Shown: piece by piece, positions 45,938-57,060 of the stretch
How positions within the stretch are numbered: the first letter of the stretch is position 1
Layout: each line of letters opens with the position of its first letter
Origin: Paramyrothecium sp. XJ0827
Lineage: Eukaryota > Ascomycota > Sordariomycetes > Hypocreales > Stachybotryaceae
DNA length: 64,000 nucleotides
Assembly: GCA_020881915.1 (NCBI GenBank)
Contig: JAJFPB010000014.1
Coordinates: 62,001-126,000, forward strand
Reading direction: 5' to 3'
The notes under the pieces: model-generated
The model's database searches: none
What the model saw: the letters and a program-made list of their open reading frames with translations, nothing else
Told to the model about the DNA's origin: nothing
Translations under genes and position numbers: made by a program

Positions 45938-46137
45938 CCCAGCGTTGCACTGTCGTCTGCCAAACAGGGAGGCAGCAGGCAAACCATTACTCCGTAGATG
46001 AAGGAGTTTACCCCGGCAGATGGCTTGTTCAGGCCGAGTCAGAGTTTGCGGGGAAGCATGGGGAACGCCCGGCCCTGGGAGGGCTTGCATTAGTGCTCGT
46101 TGACTCTTCAACCAAGGTTGTGGATCGGCCGCGTCGT

Positions 46138-46153
46138 GGATAAGGGTTTATCC
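46138..46153. promoter_or_regulatory. Perfect GGATAA-N4-TTATCC palindrome upstream of qutD
   Basis: GGATAA-GGGT-TTATCC has two perfect half-sites of the QA-1F/QUTA binding consensus with the right 4-base spacer. It lies 301 bases upstream of the permease ATG. It is the best match in the cluster. Confidence 0.7.
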
Positions 46154-46319
46154 CGCCCTCTTAGAGCGCGTGGATTAGCAAGAAAAACCTTCGACCTCGG
46201 GCGTCGAACTAAGCTCCAGTGCAATTTTGAGTACGGGTATTTTCATTACAACAATGTACTAGGGCTAAAATAGTTTCCAAGAACCGCGTCCAGACTTGGG
46301 GTCATGTGTGGGAGGCGCC

Positions 46320-48446
46320 TTAGCCCTCGTCAAACCCCGGCTCGCCAAACCCGCAGCCAGGAGCGAACCCCAAGTTTACCATGAACTGGGGGTCGAGCTC
46401 GATGCTGTCCGTGCAGTCGATGGATCCGAGCTGATCCAGGATGCTGTCGTAGTCTACCAGCTGGGTTTGTCCATACCCGGACTGTGGTGTCGGAATTGTG
46501 TATAGCCTGTCTGTACGAGGCGTGTCGTAGGACGTGGTGTTGGCCTGCATCGGCAGAAACCCTTCCAGGGACGCGGCTGGGCCCATGGCGGTCGCATGAA
46601 ACTCCGAATGTGGTGTTAAATAATTTGGCGGCAATGTAGTCGTCGCCTTTTGAAGTTGGCCAGCATTGCCTGACCCAGCCGTGTCTCGACTGTCGGGCCA
46701 CATGTAGCGATCATCGCTCCAATGGCTACCCATACCTAGTCGAGAGATGGCCGTTCCAGGTTGTGCTGTCCAAATCCCCCGCAACATAGAGATGGTGGGT
46801 CGCATGGTGTTTGTTTTGCCTTGCCTCTGCATATATTCCATGAGGATCTGCAGTATCGGAGGCGATCCAGAGGCCCCAATATCTGCGATGGTGTTTTCCA
46901 CAACTTCCGTAAATGTCGATAACACTGACGGGCGGCACGTGGAAGACAATGCTACAGTACCCGCGAGGAAAGCAGCTTGTAAGACATAAGCTGAAGGCAA
47001 AGCGGGTGTTGTACCCATAAGCGAATTGCAGAATGCAAAGGTAGGATCGAGGCTTTTCGCAAGATCTTCAGGCACCAGTTTTTGTTTCTCGGCTCCCGCC
47101 TGCGAAGCAGCACTGAGGCTGAGACTGATGACTCTACTAAATCGAGAGAGCTGAAGCAAAGTCGATATTGGTTTTGAAACCACCCCTTGAGGAGAGTCAG
47201 AGTCCGGCGGACTGGCTCTAAAGCCAGGCAAATGACTCCAAGGCTCGTCTTCCTCCTTGCAGTTGGCGCTCAGTATGTGTTCAAGCTGCCAAACATCTTG
47301 AGCCTCTGCTCTTATCTGCGGCTGCTGCTCTAGTGTCAAGGACAGCCAAGTATCGAGGATGGAGCAAGCAGTGACGGTGACCGCTTGCTGAAGCTGCGAG
47401 ACTTGCGACCCCGGTGAACTTGTGCCCGATGCCGAAGTACGGAGGAAAAGTGAGGTGCGGGTCGCAGTACCAACCAACAGCCATGCCGCCGATAGTTTTC
47501 CTTGACCGATGAGGATCAAGCTGTGTAAAATGGAAGCGCGAGTATGGGTCCAGTCCGGCGCATCATTGTGCGCGGAAAGGAGCTCCTGGGCAACCGAGAA
47601 GATGGTTGCAGGTTCGACCTGGCCATCGTCATTTGGCCGGCCCTCCCTGTCTTGGAGACTTGCAAGGGCCATGACAGCCCATAGCTCCACGTGCTGAGGA
47701 GAGAGGCGTTGAAGAAATGCCTGATCACCCGGGAAACCTTCCGGTGGATAGGAAGATGCAGTCGTATGTAATGATGTCTTGTCGATGAGAGGCAGCCAGC
47801 AATGCGTATATGTGTAGTAGACGTCTATCAAGCGTCTCCATTGCCGCGGTAACTTCAGCCTAGGTGACGCTTCCGAACGTCGACGAGCGGCATCTCCCAG
47901 TTGTGAGTTGTCATTGTGATTGGCGTTTTCTGAACGGATTGAGCTTGCGGTAGGCGTATCACCGTCATCCTTGCCCGAGTCTGACTCTTCCGGCAGCGCA
48001 TCCGTGCCCTGCGTCTCTCCGTCTGCCAGTATGCGAGCAATTTCTTTATGCACACGGCTTCTATTCCACTTTTTGTGTAGATGATGGCCGGTGCTGTTCT
48101 TCCTGGTGAGCAGTCTTGCGCCTTCGCGACCACCGTCGTCAGTGAGCAAGCGCTGCAGGGCACGCTCACTTTCGGGAACCTCGTCCAAGACCCAGGCAAG
48201 AGCCAGCTCAATGGTTCGCAGGTATCCTGTTTGGACTCCTCTCTTTTTCTGAGAAGCCGTGTAAGAACAATTCCGGTGCTGTGATGTGCAAGAGCCGCAT
48301 TGCGGTCGCTCTCCGTCGCACTTCTCACGAGCCGCTCTGCATGGGTTGCACGCGAGAGAAACTCTTCTTCGTTTAGCCGTAGCCCCTGTTGGCGAGTCCT
48401 GACGAGCGTCCTCGTCCCTGCTGCCCGCTCTCTTGCTGGGCGGCAT
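46320..48446 (-). CDS. qutA: Quinate pathway Zn2Cys6 transcriptional activator
   Basis: A single-exon gene of about 708 residues. The ATG at 48446 (MPPSKRAGSRDED) is used because the frame upstream offers only a GTG. The binuclear zinc cluster has all six cysteines, at residues 33, 36, 43, 50, 53 and 60 (LACNPCRAAREKC to NCSY). It is preceded by a basic KRRRVS stretch and followed by the KKRGVQTGYLRTIELALAWV segment that I associate with QA-1F/QUTA proteins. A fungal-specific regulatory middle region follows (about 200-560), containing YYTYTHCWLPLIDK. It should bind GGRTAA-type palindromes and switch on the cluster when quinate is present. It is somewhat shorter than the roughly 820-residue Neurospora and Aspergillus proteins. 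The gene is divergent from qutR. Confidence 0.93.
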   Translation of the reverse strand: MPPSKRAGSRDEDARQDSPTGATAKRRRVSLACNPCRAAREKCDGERPQCGSCTSQHRNCSYTASQKKRGVQTGYLRTIELALAWVLDEVPESERALQRLLTDDGGREGARLLTRKNSTGHHLHKKWNRSRVHKEIARILADGETQGTDALPEESDSGKDDGDTPTASSIRSENANHNDNSQLGDAARRRSEASPRLKLPRQWRRLIDVYYTYTHCWLPLIDKTSLHTTASSYPPEGFPGDQAFLQRLSPQHVELWAVMALASLQDREGRPNDDGQVEPATIFSVAQELLSAHNDAPDWTHTRASILHSLILIGQGKLSAAWLLVGTATRTSLFLRTSASGTSSPGSQVSQLQQAVTVTACSILDTWLSLTLEQQPQIRAEAQDVWQLEHILSANCKEEDEPWSHLPGFRASPPDSDSPQGVVSKPISTLLQLSRFSRVISLSLSAASQAGAEKQKLVPEDLAKSLDPTFAFCNSLMGTTPALPSAYVLQAAFLAGTVALSSTCRPSVLSTFTEVVENTIADIGASGSPPILQILMEYMQRQGKTNTMRPTISMLRGIWTAQPGTAISRLGMGSHWSDDRYMWPDSRDTAGSGNAGQLQKATTTLPPNYLTPHSEFHATAMGPAASLEGFLPMQANTTSYDTPRTDRLYTIPTPQSGYGQTQLVDYDSILDQLGSIDCTDSIELDPQFMVNLGFAPGCGFGEPGFDEG

Positions 48447-48946
48447 CTTCGGTACAGCTCGAGTTGCGTTGCGTTGCGAGCTCAATTGAATGTCCGCAAC
48501 CCCCTTGGCACTGCAGTGCACATCACTTGCAGGTGGTTATCACCATCCCACCTCGCGGGCCTTCGGTTTCAGACCCAAGCGTCAGCGTAGCCTCAATTGA
48601 GCCCCCCTGAATCTCGACTCGCGCATCCGGGGATTTGAGACGTCATGTGAAGAGCAGCTGCCGGTCGCTGTGGGGACAAAATCTGCGGGGGTGGGTAACA
48701 AGATCTAGATGCGGGGAGGATAAATGATTACCCAGGGGAGGGAGGACTCGCTGGGGGCGCAGGATGGGAATAGAATGGAACACGCAGTGGCCTGGAATGG
48801 GACTAAGCCCATCGGTCGCTCCATCAGCACCACCCTGTGCGCTTATCAAGCCGTGCCATGCTGGGAAAGCCGAGCCTGTGAGTTGGAAATCTCCTGCAGG
48901 GACGCATTCGGAGGGTTTCCCCTGGGTTTAGACGCATCATTGTATC
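48447..48946. other. qutA/qutR divergent promoter region
   Basis: This 500-base region separates the activator and repressor starts and holds a QUTA-like palindrome at 48718. Confidence 0.5.
48718..48733. promoter_or_regulatory. QUTA/QA-1F-like palindrome between activator and repressor
   Basis: GGATAA-ATGA-TTACCC matches the consensus with one half-site mismatch (C for T). It could allow the activator to control its own gene and that of the repressor. Confidence 0.55.
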
Positions 48947-51517
48947 ATGGCGGGCGTCAAACGATCATGGAATGCCATGCTCGGCGTGGCATCCGGCCTC
49001 GTTGATCCTCTGCCTCGCCATGAACGGGGACGGTACGACTTGGAGCCCTCAATGGCCATCAAGGAGCTCACGCCGCCCTGCTACTCGCCAAGCGAAGAAA
49101 GCTTCAAGTTCTCTCAGGATGCGTCGATAGTCTTGGTGGGCATTCGCGGCGCCGGCAAGTCAACCCTGGCCGTCATGGCGTCGTCGGCAATGAAGAGGAG
49201 GATCGTCGATGTCGAGACGGCGTTCCAGCATGAGAATGGAATGCCAAGCCAACGATACCGCAAGCTCAATGGCGTAGCGCAGTGCACGCAGGAACAAGCC
49301 AGTGTCTTGCAGAAGACGCTGGACAACAACCGCCTCAACTGCATCATCGTCTGCTCATGGATGGACCGAGGCATCCAGGCCATCCTGCGAGACTTCAGGA
49401 AAGCAAATCCCGTGGTCCACATCGTCCGGGACTCTCGAGCGATCAAGACGCATCTGAAGATCGAGGACGACAAGACGCTTCAGAGCTTGGTGAGCGCCAG
49501 CAATGCTGCTTTCAGATCCTGCTCCAATTTCGAGTTCTTCAACATCACCGAGTCGCCTGCTCAATTTCCTTCTGCTCAGAGCGCCAGTGGTGCCTCAACA
49601 CCAACATCACACAGCCAGACAATGCCGTACCTCACTCTCAAGCAAGCAGAGCGGCATCTACTGAGGTTCTTATCACGAGTTTTCTCGCCGGGCGCAATCC
49701 CGTTTATCGATTCAGCATTTCCTCTAGCAGCAGTCCCGCTCGAGAGCAGGCTGTTTACTTACGCCCTGGAAATCACTTCATCCGCTATCCTGGATGATGA
49801 CGTGGACTTGGAGGAAGAAATTACGGGTGCAGACGCGATTAAGCTGGTCCTCCAGCTTCCGCGCTCCCCGCCGACCGAGACATCCTTTGGAACTGAAAGC
49901 GCCGCTCTATCGGATGCCCTGACACAAAGCATGGGCATTTTGAGGAGGTGCTCAGTTGTCCCGATCATTATTCACGTGGACGACGCAACGGAGGATACCA
50001 TGACGCTCTACCTCGATCTAGTAGCACACGCCCTGCGGCTGGCCCCGGACATGGTGACTGTGAATCTCCTCTTGGAAGAGCAGTATATCGCCAGACTCAT
50101 TGGAGCGAGGAGGCGCTCGGAAGTTATAGGCGTATGCCATACCCAGCTTGAACCGCCACCATGGGGCTCTTCATTCTGGTCATCGCTCTACGGAAAGGCC
50201 AGCATCATGGGTTGCAACATGGTTCAACTCACACGTCCAGCTCATATGTTCAAGGACAATCTCGACGTGAGCCGGTTTCGAGAAACGATGGCTTCGTTGC
50301 CAGGAAAGAAACCTTCCCTGGTGGCATACAACACAGGCGCTCTAGGAAAGCATTCCGCTTGCCTCAATACCATACTGACCGGAGTCGCACCAACACCGCA
50401 CGAAGAATTACACAGTGGTCACAGCTCAACACGGATAACAGCATTCGAGGCTACCAAGGCGCTCCAAGCATCATTCGTTCTTGATGCAATGAAACTCTAC
50501 GTCTTCGGCGCCAAGGTTGGATACAGTGCATCTCCAGTCATGCACAACGCTGCCATTCAAGCATGCGGTTTGCCGCACCGGTACAATCCTTTCTCGAGCA
50601 ATACCCTGAGCGGTGTGAGGCATCTCATTGAGGACCCCCATTTCGGAGGAGCCTCCATCGGCTTGCCCTTCAAGGTCGAGATTATTAGCTTGACGCAGTC
50701 ACTTAGCCGTCACGCCCGTGCCATCGGCGCCGTCAACACCTTGATTCCGGTCCGCCATCTCAATGCCGACGGATCGGTCCCTGAGGGTGCCGACTTCTTT
50801 AACAACCTCAACAAAGCAGGCCCGGTCAAGGCCCTGTACGGCGACAACACGGATTGGATCGGTATACGGGCGTGTATCCGTCGCGGCCTCTCTCCGGCGA
50901 ACGCTGTGCGCTCCTCGACATGCGGTCTTATAATTGGTGCTGGCGGCATGGCCCGCGCGGCCGTCTATGCCATGCTGCAAGTCGGCGTGAGGAACATTGT
51001 CATCTACAACCGGACAGTGGGCAATGCAGAGAAGCTTGCCGCCCATTTCCGAAATTTGCTACAACAAGAGAATTGGCAGTCACTGGGAGCCGGCAGCGAG
51101 ACTCGATTCTTCATCATTTCATCGTTGGAAGCCGCTTGGCCCACGGACCTGCGCCCTGCAACAATCTTCATCTCCTGCATCCCGACACATCAGATCGGTG
51201 AAGTGCCAGCCCCAGACTTCACCCTTCCCGATGCATGGCTCACAAGTCAAACCGGCGGCGTGATAATCGAGCTGGGCTACAAGAACCTGAACACCCCACT
51301 CCTCGCACAGGCCCGGTCGCTGTCGTCGAAGGGCTGGGTTGCACTCGATGGCCTCGATCTGCTGCCCGAGCAAGGATTTGCGCAATTCGAATTGTTCACG
51401 GGCAGGAGGGCGCCGCGGAGGGTCATGAGGCGGAGCCTGTTGAAGGGGTACCGGGATGAAGAAGGACGGTCAAATTTAAACGAGCTCCAGCAGCGACTGC
51501 TACTAGTAAACGACTAG
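48947..51517 (+). CDS. qutR: Quinate pathway repressor, AROM-derived three-domain protein
   Basis: A single-exon gene of 856 residues. The protein resembles the last three domains of the pentafunctional AROM enzyme. A shikimate-kinase-like domain has P-loop GIRGAGKST (about 65-73). A type I dehydroquinase-like domain spans about 225-480. A shikimate-dehydrogenase-like domain begins near residue 516 (LYVFGAKVGYSASPVMHNAA) and includes GLPFKVEI, GDNTDWIG and IIGAGGMARAAVYAML. In Neurospora (qa-1S) and Aspergillus (qutR) this AROM-like protein is not an enzyme. It binds and silences the activator unless quinate is present. Here it stands divergent from qutA, which supports the same role. Whether any catalytic activity remains cannot be told, although the P-loop and the Lys and Asp of the dehydrogenase-like domain are still visible. 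Confidence 0.95.
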   Translation: MAGVKRSWNAMLGVASGLVDPLPRHERGRYDLEPSMAIKELTPPCYSPSEESFKFSQDASIVLVGIRGAGKSTLAVMASSAMKRRIVDVETAFQHENGMPSQRYRKLNGVAQCTQEQASVLQKTLDNNRLNCIIVCSWMDRGIQAILRDFRKANPVVHIVRDSRAIKTHLKIEDDKTLQSLVSASNAAFRSCSNFEFFNITESPAQFPSAQSASGASTPTSHSQTMPYLTLKQAERHLLRFLSRVFSPGAIPFIDSAFPLAAVPLESRLFTYALEITSSAILDDDVDLEEEITGADAIKLVLQLPRSPPTETSFGTESAALSDALTQSMGILRRCSVVPIIIHVDDATEDTMTLYLDLVAHALRLAPDMVTVNLLLEEQYIARLIGARRRSEVIGVCHTQLEPPPWGSSFWSSLYGKASIMGCNMVQLTRPAHMFKDNLDVSRFRETMASLPGKKPSLVAYNTGALGKHSACLNTILTGVAPTPHEELHSGHSSTRITAFEATKALQASFVLDAMKLYVFGAKVGYSASPVMHNAAIQACGLPHRYNPFSSNTLSGVRHLIEDPHFGGASIGLPFKVEIISLTQSLSRHARAIGAVNTLIPVRHLNADGSVPEGADFFNNLNKAGPVKALYGDNTDWIGIRACIRRGLSPANAVRSSTCGLIIGAGGMARAAVYAMLQVGVRNIVIYNRTVGNAEKLAAHFRNLLQQENWQSLGAGSETRFFIISSLEAAWPTDLRPATIFISCIPTHQIGEVPAPDFTLPDAWLTSQTGGVIIELGYKNLNTPLLAQARSLSSKGWVALDGLDLLPEQGFAQFELFTGRRAPRRVMRRSLLKGYRDEEGRSNLNELQQRLLLVND

Positions 51518-52529
51518 GCTTCGCATATTAGCAATGAAACCAGTTTCTTCATCTTGGCTCCTAGTTTGCAGTGGAACACGCACGAGCCGTAGCTCAATAG
51601 CGCACGGGAGGCGACGGGCCAAGCAAAATAATACCCACAGCGTGTGCGATGTCGCAGCTTGCTGGCGATGACCCGATGCGGCTGCTCATCCTCCCTTTCT
51701 CCACCGACCGTTAGATTACGGCTGGGAACAAGCATCGTCTGCATTACATTAGAGCACCAGCCGTTAGCCGAAGAACTGAGCCAGGATCTGGGGAGGGGAG
51801 GGTAGCAGCCGAAGCGAGAAGCTGCTAGAAAGCACACTAGGCCGGTCCAGCCTCTGCCGCTCACAGACAAAGAGTTGATTCGTTGCGGGTCCCCCTGCTT
51901 TTCCTCGCTGCGACCCACACCGATGGTCCGATACAGCCAGAATGGGAGAAACGCAAGCAACACGTACAGCTCGATGAAACCTCGGGCAGGGGGCGTTGTC
52001 TGGAAGCCACACTCCAACTCGGGGTAGCAACCGGTTGGACGTTGGACGCGGCACCGTCGCCGAGGGCTCGCACAGTATCGTACTTAGTTTCTGGCCCTCT
52101 GGCTGGTTTGATAGCACTGTCGCATCGCAAGTGCCGATTTTCATTCATGTCATGGGAACGTGAGATAAGGCCCGGGAGCTTGAACCCGGTCAACTCCACC
52201 CACTCACACCTTGGCGGCTCTTAAGGTGGGGAAAAGGCTCGGGTCACGATCATAATCTTTTACGTCAATAGAAACATCTCGCACTTTTTTTCTGTCCCGC
52301 CATTGCATCGTCAGCTGCTCCTGTTTTTCTCTGCAAATCGTCCCAGTGCTCTTGGTCCGGCCGACTCTGTGGTTGAGCAGTCTGTTCAGCATCGTGCAAG
52401 CAATCCGACCGTCCAACTCACACGTGCCCTGCAACAACGCTCCCGCTCCAAGTCAAGTCGCCTGCCGTTGCTTCCGTGATCATCCCGCGTGTCGTTTTCG
52501 AGTAATTGTTACACTGCATCCATCTGGAA
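51518..52529. other. Intergenic region between qutR and the MFS gene
   Basis: 3' flank of qutR and promoter of the transporter. Contains a tRNA T-arm-like hairpin near 52170 that does not extend to a tRNA. No gene was recognised. Confidence 0.45.
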
Positions 52530-54446
52530 ATGAGCCTTGTTCGTCCTCTATACCAAGACGGTTTCGACTACGAAGGCCCTGCCAATCCCTCCGCCCACCA
52601 TGACGAGGACGACGATGTCGTTTCCATTGTCGAAGCGCTGCAGCCCTGGCCTTCGGTTGCCGACACGAGGTCCGATTGGCGCCGCCTAAGCTTGGCTCCT
52701 GCAGAAATTGCCATCGAGGAGCCTCGCATAGCCGCGTACAAGGTCTCCAACACAAAGAGATACGGTGAGTGCTCTCCCGATGCGGTCCACGAGCTGTGCG
52801 GTTCTCGGCAAGATTTTGGCTGACCCGAACGGTCACATCAGTCCAGGTCCTTACTGGTATCATCGCTTGCTGGCTGGCATCCGGCATTGTTTTCGGATTC
52901 GCCGCCCTTAAGCCTGTCTTGATCGCCGAAGGAGTTTACCAGGAACTCTGCGATGCCGGCGACGAAATCTTTACGACGGGGAAGATCGAAAACCGAATCC
53001 CGTGCGCTGAGCAAGATCTCCGGCTGAACCTCTTCTTCATCGTCGCTTCCATCACCACGAACGTCTCCTCATTGCTTGCTGGTACCGTACTGGATCGCTT
53101 CGGTAGACGCGTGTGCTGGGTTTCGGCCTGCGTCTTTCTCATCATCGGTGCCGCACTGTTGGGCTCCTCGTTCGCCATTGTTGAGTTCGACGGTTACTTA
53201 ATTGGCAACTTCTTCATAGCGCTCGGTGGCACGTTCATCTTCGTGCCAAGCTATCAGCTCACCAATGCCTTCCCGAAGTACGCTGGCATCATCGTTGCGC
53301 TCATCACTGGCTCTTTTGATGCGTCTGCCGCCGTTTACCTGCTCTATCGCCTGGCCTACGAAGCTACCGATGGGCTCTTCAGTCTCGAAAAGTTCTTCTT
53401 TGGTTACATGATCGTTCCGGTATTGATCTTGATTGCCGAATTTTCCTACATGCCTGCCCATAGCTACCACACCTTGCAAGAGCTGGACATAAAGATCGAA
53501 AAGGCGCATGATGTCACGCGGGACATTCATGATTCCGATGAGGATCGTGATCCTGTCCAGGTCACAAAGATGCGACGCGTCCGTGCCGATCGCCGCGAAT
53601 CAAAGCTGGGCCAGCTTGAGGAGCTGGCAGGAGACGATGAGCGGCGCGAGGAACGCATAAAGGTGGAGGAGGAACGACAGGAGACCAGCGTTGTCTGGGG
53701 CGTGCTTCACGGACTTCCTGCCCATCGGCAGATGATGACGCCTTGGTTCATTCTCATCCTGCTGTTGACGGTGCTCCAGATGCTGCGCATGAACTACTTC
53801 ATTGCCACCATCAGAGCCCAGTACAGGCACATGCTCGATTCGGAGGAGCAGGCCGAGGCCATCAATGCCTTCTTCGACATTGCCTTGCCTCTCGGCGGCG
53901 TTGCCTCGACTCCACTAATTGGGCTGCTCCTGGACAACATCAGCATCCCCAGCGTCTTTGGTGTTCTCACCGTCTTCATTGTTGCCATCGGCGTGCTGAA
54001 CTGTCTTCCGTTCGTCTGGGCAGGATACGCCACGGTGATTGCCTTTGTCGTATTCCGCCCACTCTACTACTCTGCCATATCGTAAGTCCCTCACTCTGAT
54101 GTTGCATTTGTGTTTCATGTGCTAACAAAAACGCAATAGCGATTATGCCACGAAGGTGTTTGGCTTTTCCACCTTTGGTCGGATTTATGGGACGTTGACA
54201 TGCATCTCAGGCCTGGTCAACTTCGCCCAGTCTGGTCTCGACGAACTCACTCACGGCCCTCTGCATGAGGACCCTACACCAATCAATATTGCCATGGGCG
54301 CCGGAGGAGCGATTATTGGCGGGATCTTGACCATCTTCGTTGCGGTCAAGGGACGGAGCTTTGTCGAAGAGCGACACGACATGGAGGGAGATTTCGAGCG
54401 ACAAGGACTGCTTGAGAATGATCATGAGAACTATGGGTCTGTTTAA
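52530..54446 (+). CDS. MFS transporter, FMP42/SLC43-like
   Basis: Exons 52530-52764, 52842-54081 and 54140-54446 give about 593 residues. A hydrophilic N-terminal tail of about 75 residues precedes TM1, which begins right after the first intron (VQVLTGIIACWLASGIVFGF). TM segments 1-6 include LLAGTVLDRFGRRVCWVSA, the MFS loop motif. A long charged central loop (about 310-390) separates TM7-12, which include TPWFILILLLTVLQMLRMNYFIATIRAQY. The C-terminus is acidic. The layout resembles yeast Fmp42 and the animal SLC43 large-neutral-amino-acid group, so amino acids are the likeliest cargo. That is inference. It is next to the quinate cluster but carries no QUTA-like site I could see. Confidence 0.88.
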
Positions 54447-56016
54447 TGAATCAGCGTGTAATGCAAGCGAGTATTCGTAGGTTATGCCATAGTTAATATG
54501 TAATTCGCGACCGGCGAGCATTTCTTGAGTTTCAAGGTGCCATGACATATGAACTCGGGGATGGTGTCATATAGTTGGCCCTTCGGGAAATGGCCATAAC
54601 TAATTTATCTACCGAATCTCAAGAGCATGAAGACTAATTGGGCAAACCCAGATTCCAGCACGTAATTGGTCCCCCGGGAGGAGGACTTCAAATCATATAA
54701 ACCCAAGACTTGAGCCTCCCCTCGCATGGTTCGGACTGGCCTACCCTGTAGCGTGACAAGCACACATCTTTCCACAGCGAGACAGGAGCATTTTCATTGT
54801 GCCTGGCGATTTTCAAATACCAAAGTCTCTTGCTGTGAACCCTGTAGATCTCTCAAGGTTTGGTTGATCCCACAATAGAGTTTCCATGAGACTCTTCCGT
54901 AGACAATATATTAGGGCTATGTTGAGCCACTCGCTGCAAGCAGCTCCCTTTCAGTTTGCTTTATGTCATGGAAGCATTCACAACCGAAATTTACAACAGC
55001 TTCAGTACATACGATCATACCTACTAGAAAGCACCGGATCCCGTCCGCTCTCCTTGCGTTAACCTAGTAAGGGGTGGATTAGTAACTGGGTCGCTGACGA
55101 CCAGCGAATACCTGCTGTTGTATGTCTTTCTTTTTGGCCATTCTGTCTTTTTGCCGAGGTTGAAGGTTCGTTCGAATGATTGAATGACACTCATGATTTG
55201 CAGGCATGGTCAAGAGCAAGCCAGATACTCATAAGACCTCCAGTTGGTGTGTTGTTGCCCAAATGCTCTTGCGACCCTTACCCGCCAAACTCGAAACCTG
55301 TATACGATATTGATATATGCACATGTACATGGTTGGACTAATTGAGTCCTTTTGGAGAAGACATGCTAGATTTGTAACTACACCTCGGCATCTATCACGG
55401 CTATGCATCACAACTGACAGCTCACGACTCGGACGACGTCATGAGGCTGGCTAGGGCCGTTCTGGCACTTTCAACAATCCTTAAGGGATTTGGTGTTCTA
55501 TTGGAGTAAGATGATTTCATCCTCCAATCACCGACTACCGAGTAGATTGCAGACACCATGGAAGTCGAGGGCTGCAGCAGCAACCTTGCCTAAACAGGCA
55601 ATGATAGCGACAAATTCTCCTCAACGTCCGCACCTGATCTTGCTTCTGTTCCCAGTCGAGATGGTTTTTACGCGCAATTGCCCTCATTAACGTTCCATAC
55701 TCTGAGATACGCAGTCTACCGAGTACCGAGGGATTCGTGTCGTTACATTATGCCGAGGTGCTGAAGGCGATGATGGCATCACTAAACGCCTTCCGCCTGG
55801 TGATTGACGGATTTGACAAAATCGTCAAACTAATTATCGAAGCTTGCATGACCAGACTTGCAAAGCCCTGAAAGATGTTCGAAAGTCTTCCCAATTGAGA
55901 CGAATATGCGGTCTCGCGAGGCCTATAAATCACCAACTTTCCCTAGGGTAAAGATGCTGTCCATCATCTAAACAATCCCACACGCCTGATTACCATATTG
56001 ATAACTGATCCTCAAG
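54447..56016. other. Intergenic region (1.6 kb)
   Basis: No recognised gene or repeat. The last 100 bases are the cutinase promoter with TATAAA at 55924. Confidence 0.45.
55924..55929 (+). promoter_or_regulatory. TATA box of the cutinase gene
   Basis: TATAAA lies about 90 bases upstream of the ATG at 56017. Confidence 0.5.
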
Positions 56017-56840
56017 ATGCTCTTTGCAAACGCACTGATCCCATTGTATCTGCTCGTCAGTGCAGTCTGTGCTCAAGAATGCCCAGCGACTCCGGATATC
56101 AATATTGGAGATGGTGTTCCGCTACAGCCAGGGGACATCCCCGCTGGATGCTCCGATTTCGAGATCCTCGTTGGTTTGTGAATTATAGTATCCGTTAAAT
56201 CGAATGGTTTCACCAACAAAATGATTTAGCACGCGGCACTGGCGAGCCGAACTATGAGCCAGAGGGAAAGTTTGGTGTAGTAGTTGGTGACCCTGTCGTC
56301 AGCAATGTTACAAAGACTTTACCCGGCGCTTGGGGCTATCCTGTCCAAGTACGCTAGTGTAGCTTCAGTTCCAAGATCTTCGCTGACCTTTGCAGTATCC
56401 GGCTAGTTCTGCCATTGTCAGCGGCACAATCCAAGGGGCCCGAGACGTGGTGCAGCGTATTGTAAGCCAGAGCATCAGATGTCCCCGTCAGACCTTTGCA
56501 CTGGTTGGGTATTCTCAAGGCGCAGGCGTGATGCACAGGGCTGCCGGGGATTTGCCTCGCTCTCTTTATCCGAAGATCAAGGCGTTGGTCATGTTCGGGG
56601 ATCCGAGTGTAAAGACCGGGGCGGCCTTCCCACCAGACTTGCAGCCTAGAGTTCGCCAAAACTGCGCGCCAGGAGACCCTGTGAGTGGTAGTGTAACACA
56701 GGAAGCCGATCAAATTATTAACACAGCGATTCCAGGTCTGCGATTCGGGTCGCTGCTTCTTCTACCATCTGGTTTACATTCGCCCCGAGTGGATCGACCC
56801 AACTGTGAGCTTTATCGTCAATGCATTCAGAAGAGGTTGA
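56017..56840 (+). CDS. Cutinase-family serine esterase (CE5)
   Basis: Four exons (56017-56173, 56230-56348, 56396-56680, 56736-56840) give about 221 residues, a typical cutinase length. The signal peptide is MLFANALIPLYLLVSAVCAQ. Intron 1 restores VARGTGEPN. Intron 3 must be removed to join CAPGDP to VCDSGRCFFYHLVYIRPEW. The catalytic triad is visible: Ser in GYSQGAG, Asp in GDPVC and His in YHLVY. Cysteines near the N-terminus, before the Asp and after it fit the two family disulfides. The enzyme should cleave plant cutin or short-chain esters such as acetylxylan. The two subfamilies cannot be separated by eye. Confidence 0.92.
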
Positions 56841-57060
56841 GTATTCTTTGCTCTACTCAGGCACCTTGATAATTTCTAGTTTCTCGTTACAATCTTGTAC
56901 ATTCTCCTAAGATACAGAAGGGAGTAATTTAACAAAACATACTACCTATCAAAAGAAAACACTGAAGAACCCAATAAGTACTTAGAGTAGAAAAGCATGA
57001 CTGATTGCTGTTGCCCAATACCATGTGATTAAAAAAAGAAATAAGCGGCCGGTGCTAAGA

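Noticed and set aside
48447..48521. 25-residue N-terminal extension of the quinate activator
   Set aside because: The first codon would be GTG and there is no ATG in the extension; the ATG at 48446 is preferred.
51585..51660. tRNA-like start (GCCGTAGCTCAATAGCGCAC)
   Set aside because: Resembles a D-arm but no T-arm or acceptor pairing follows.
52160..52200. tRNA T-arm-like hairpin (CCGGG-TTCAAGC-T-CCCGG on the minus strand)
   Set aside because: No matching acceptor stem, D-arm or anticodon arm was found within 80 bases, so it is probably chance.
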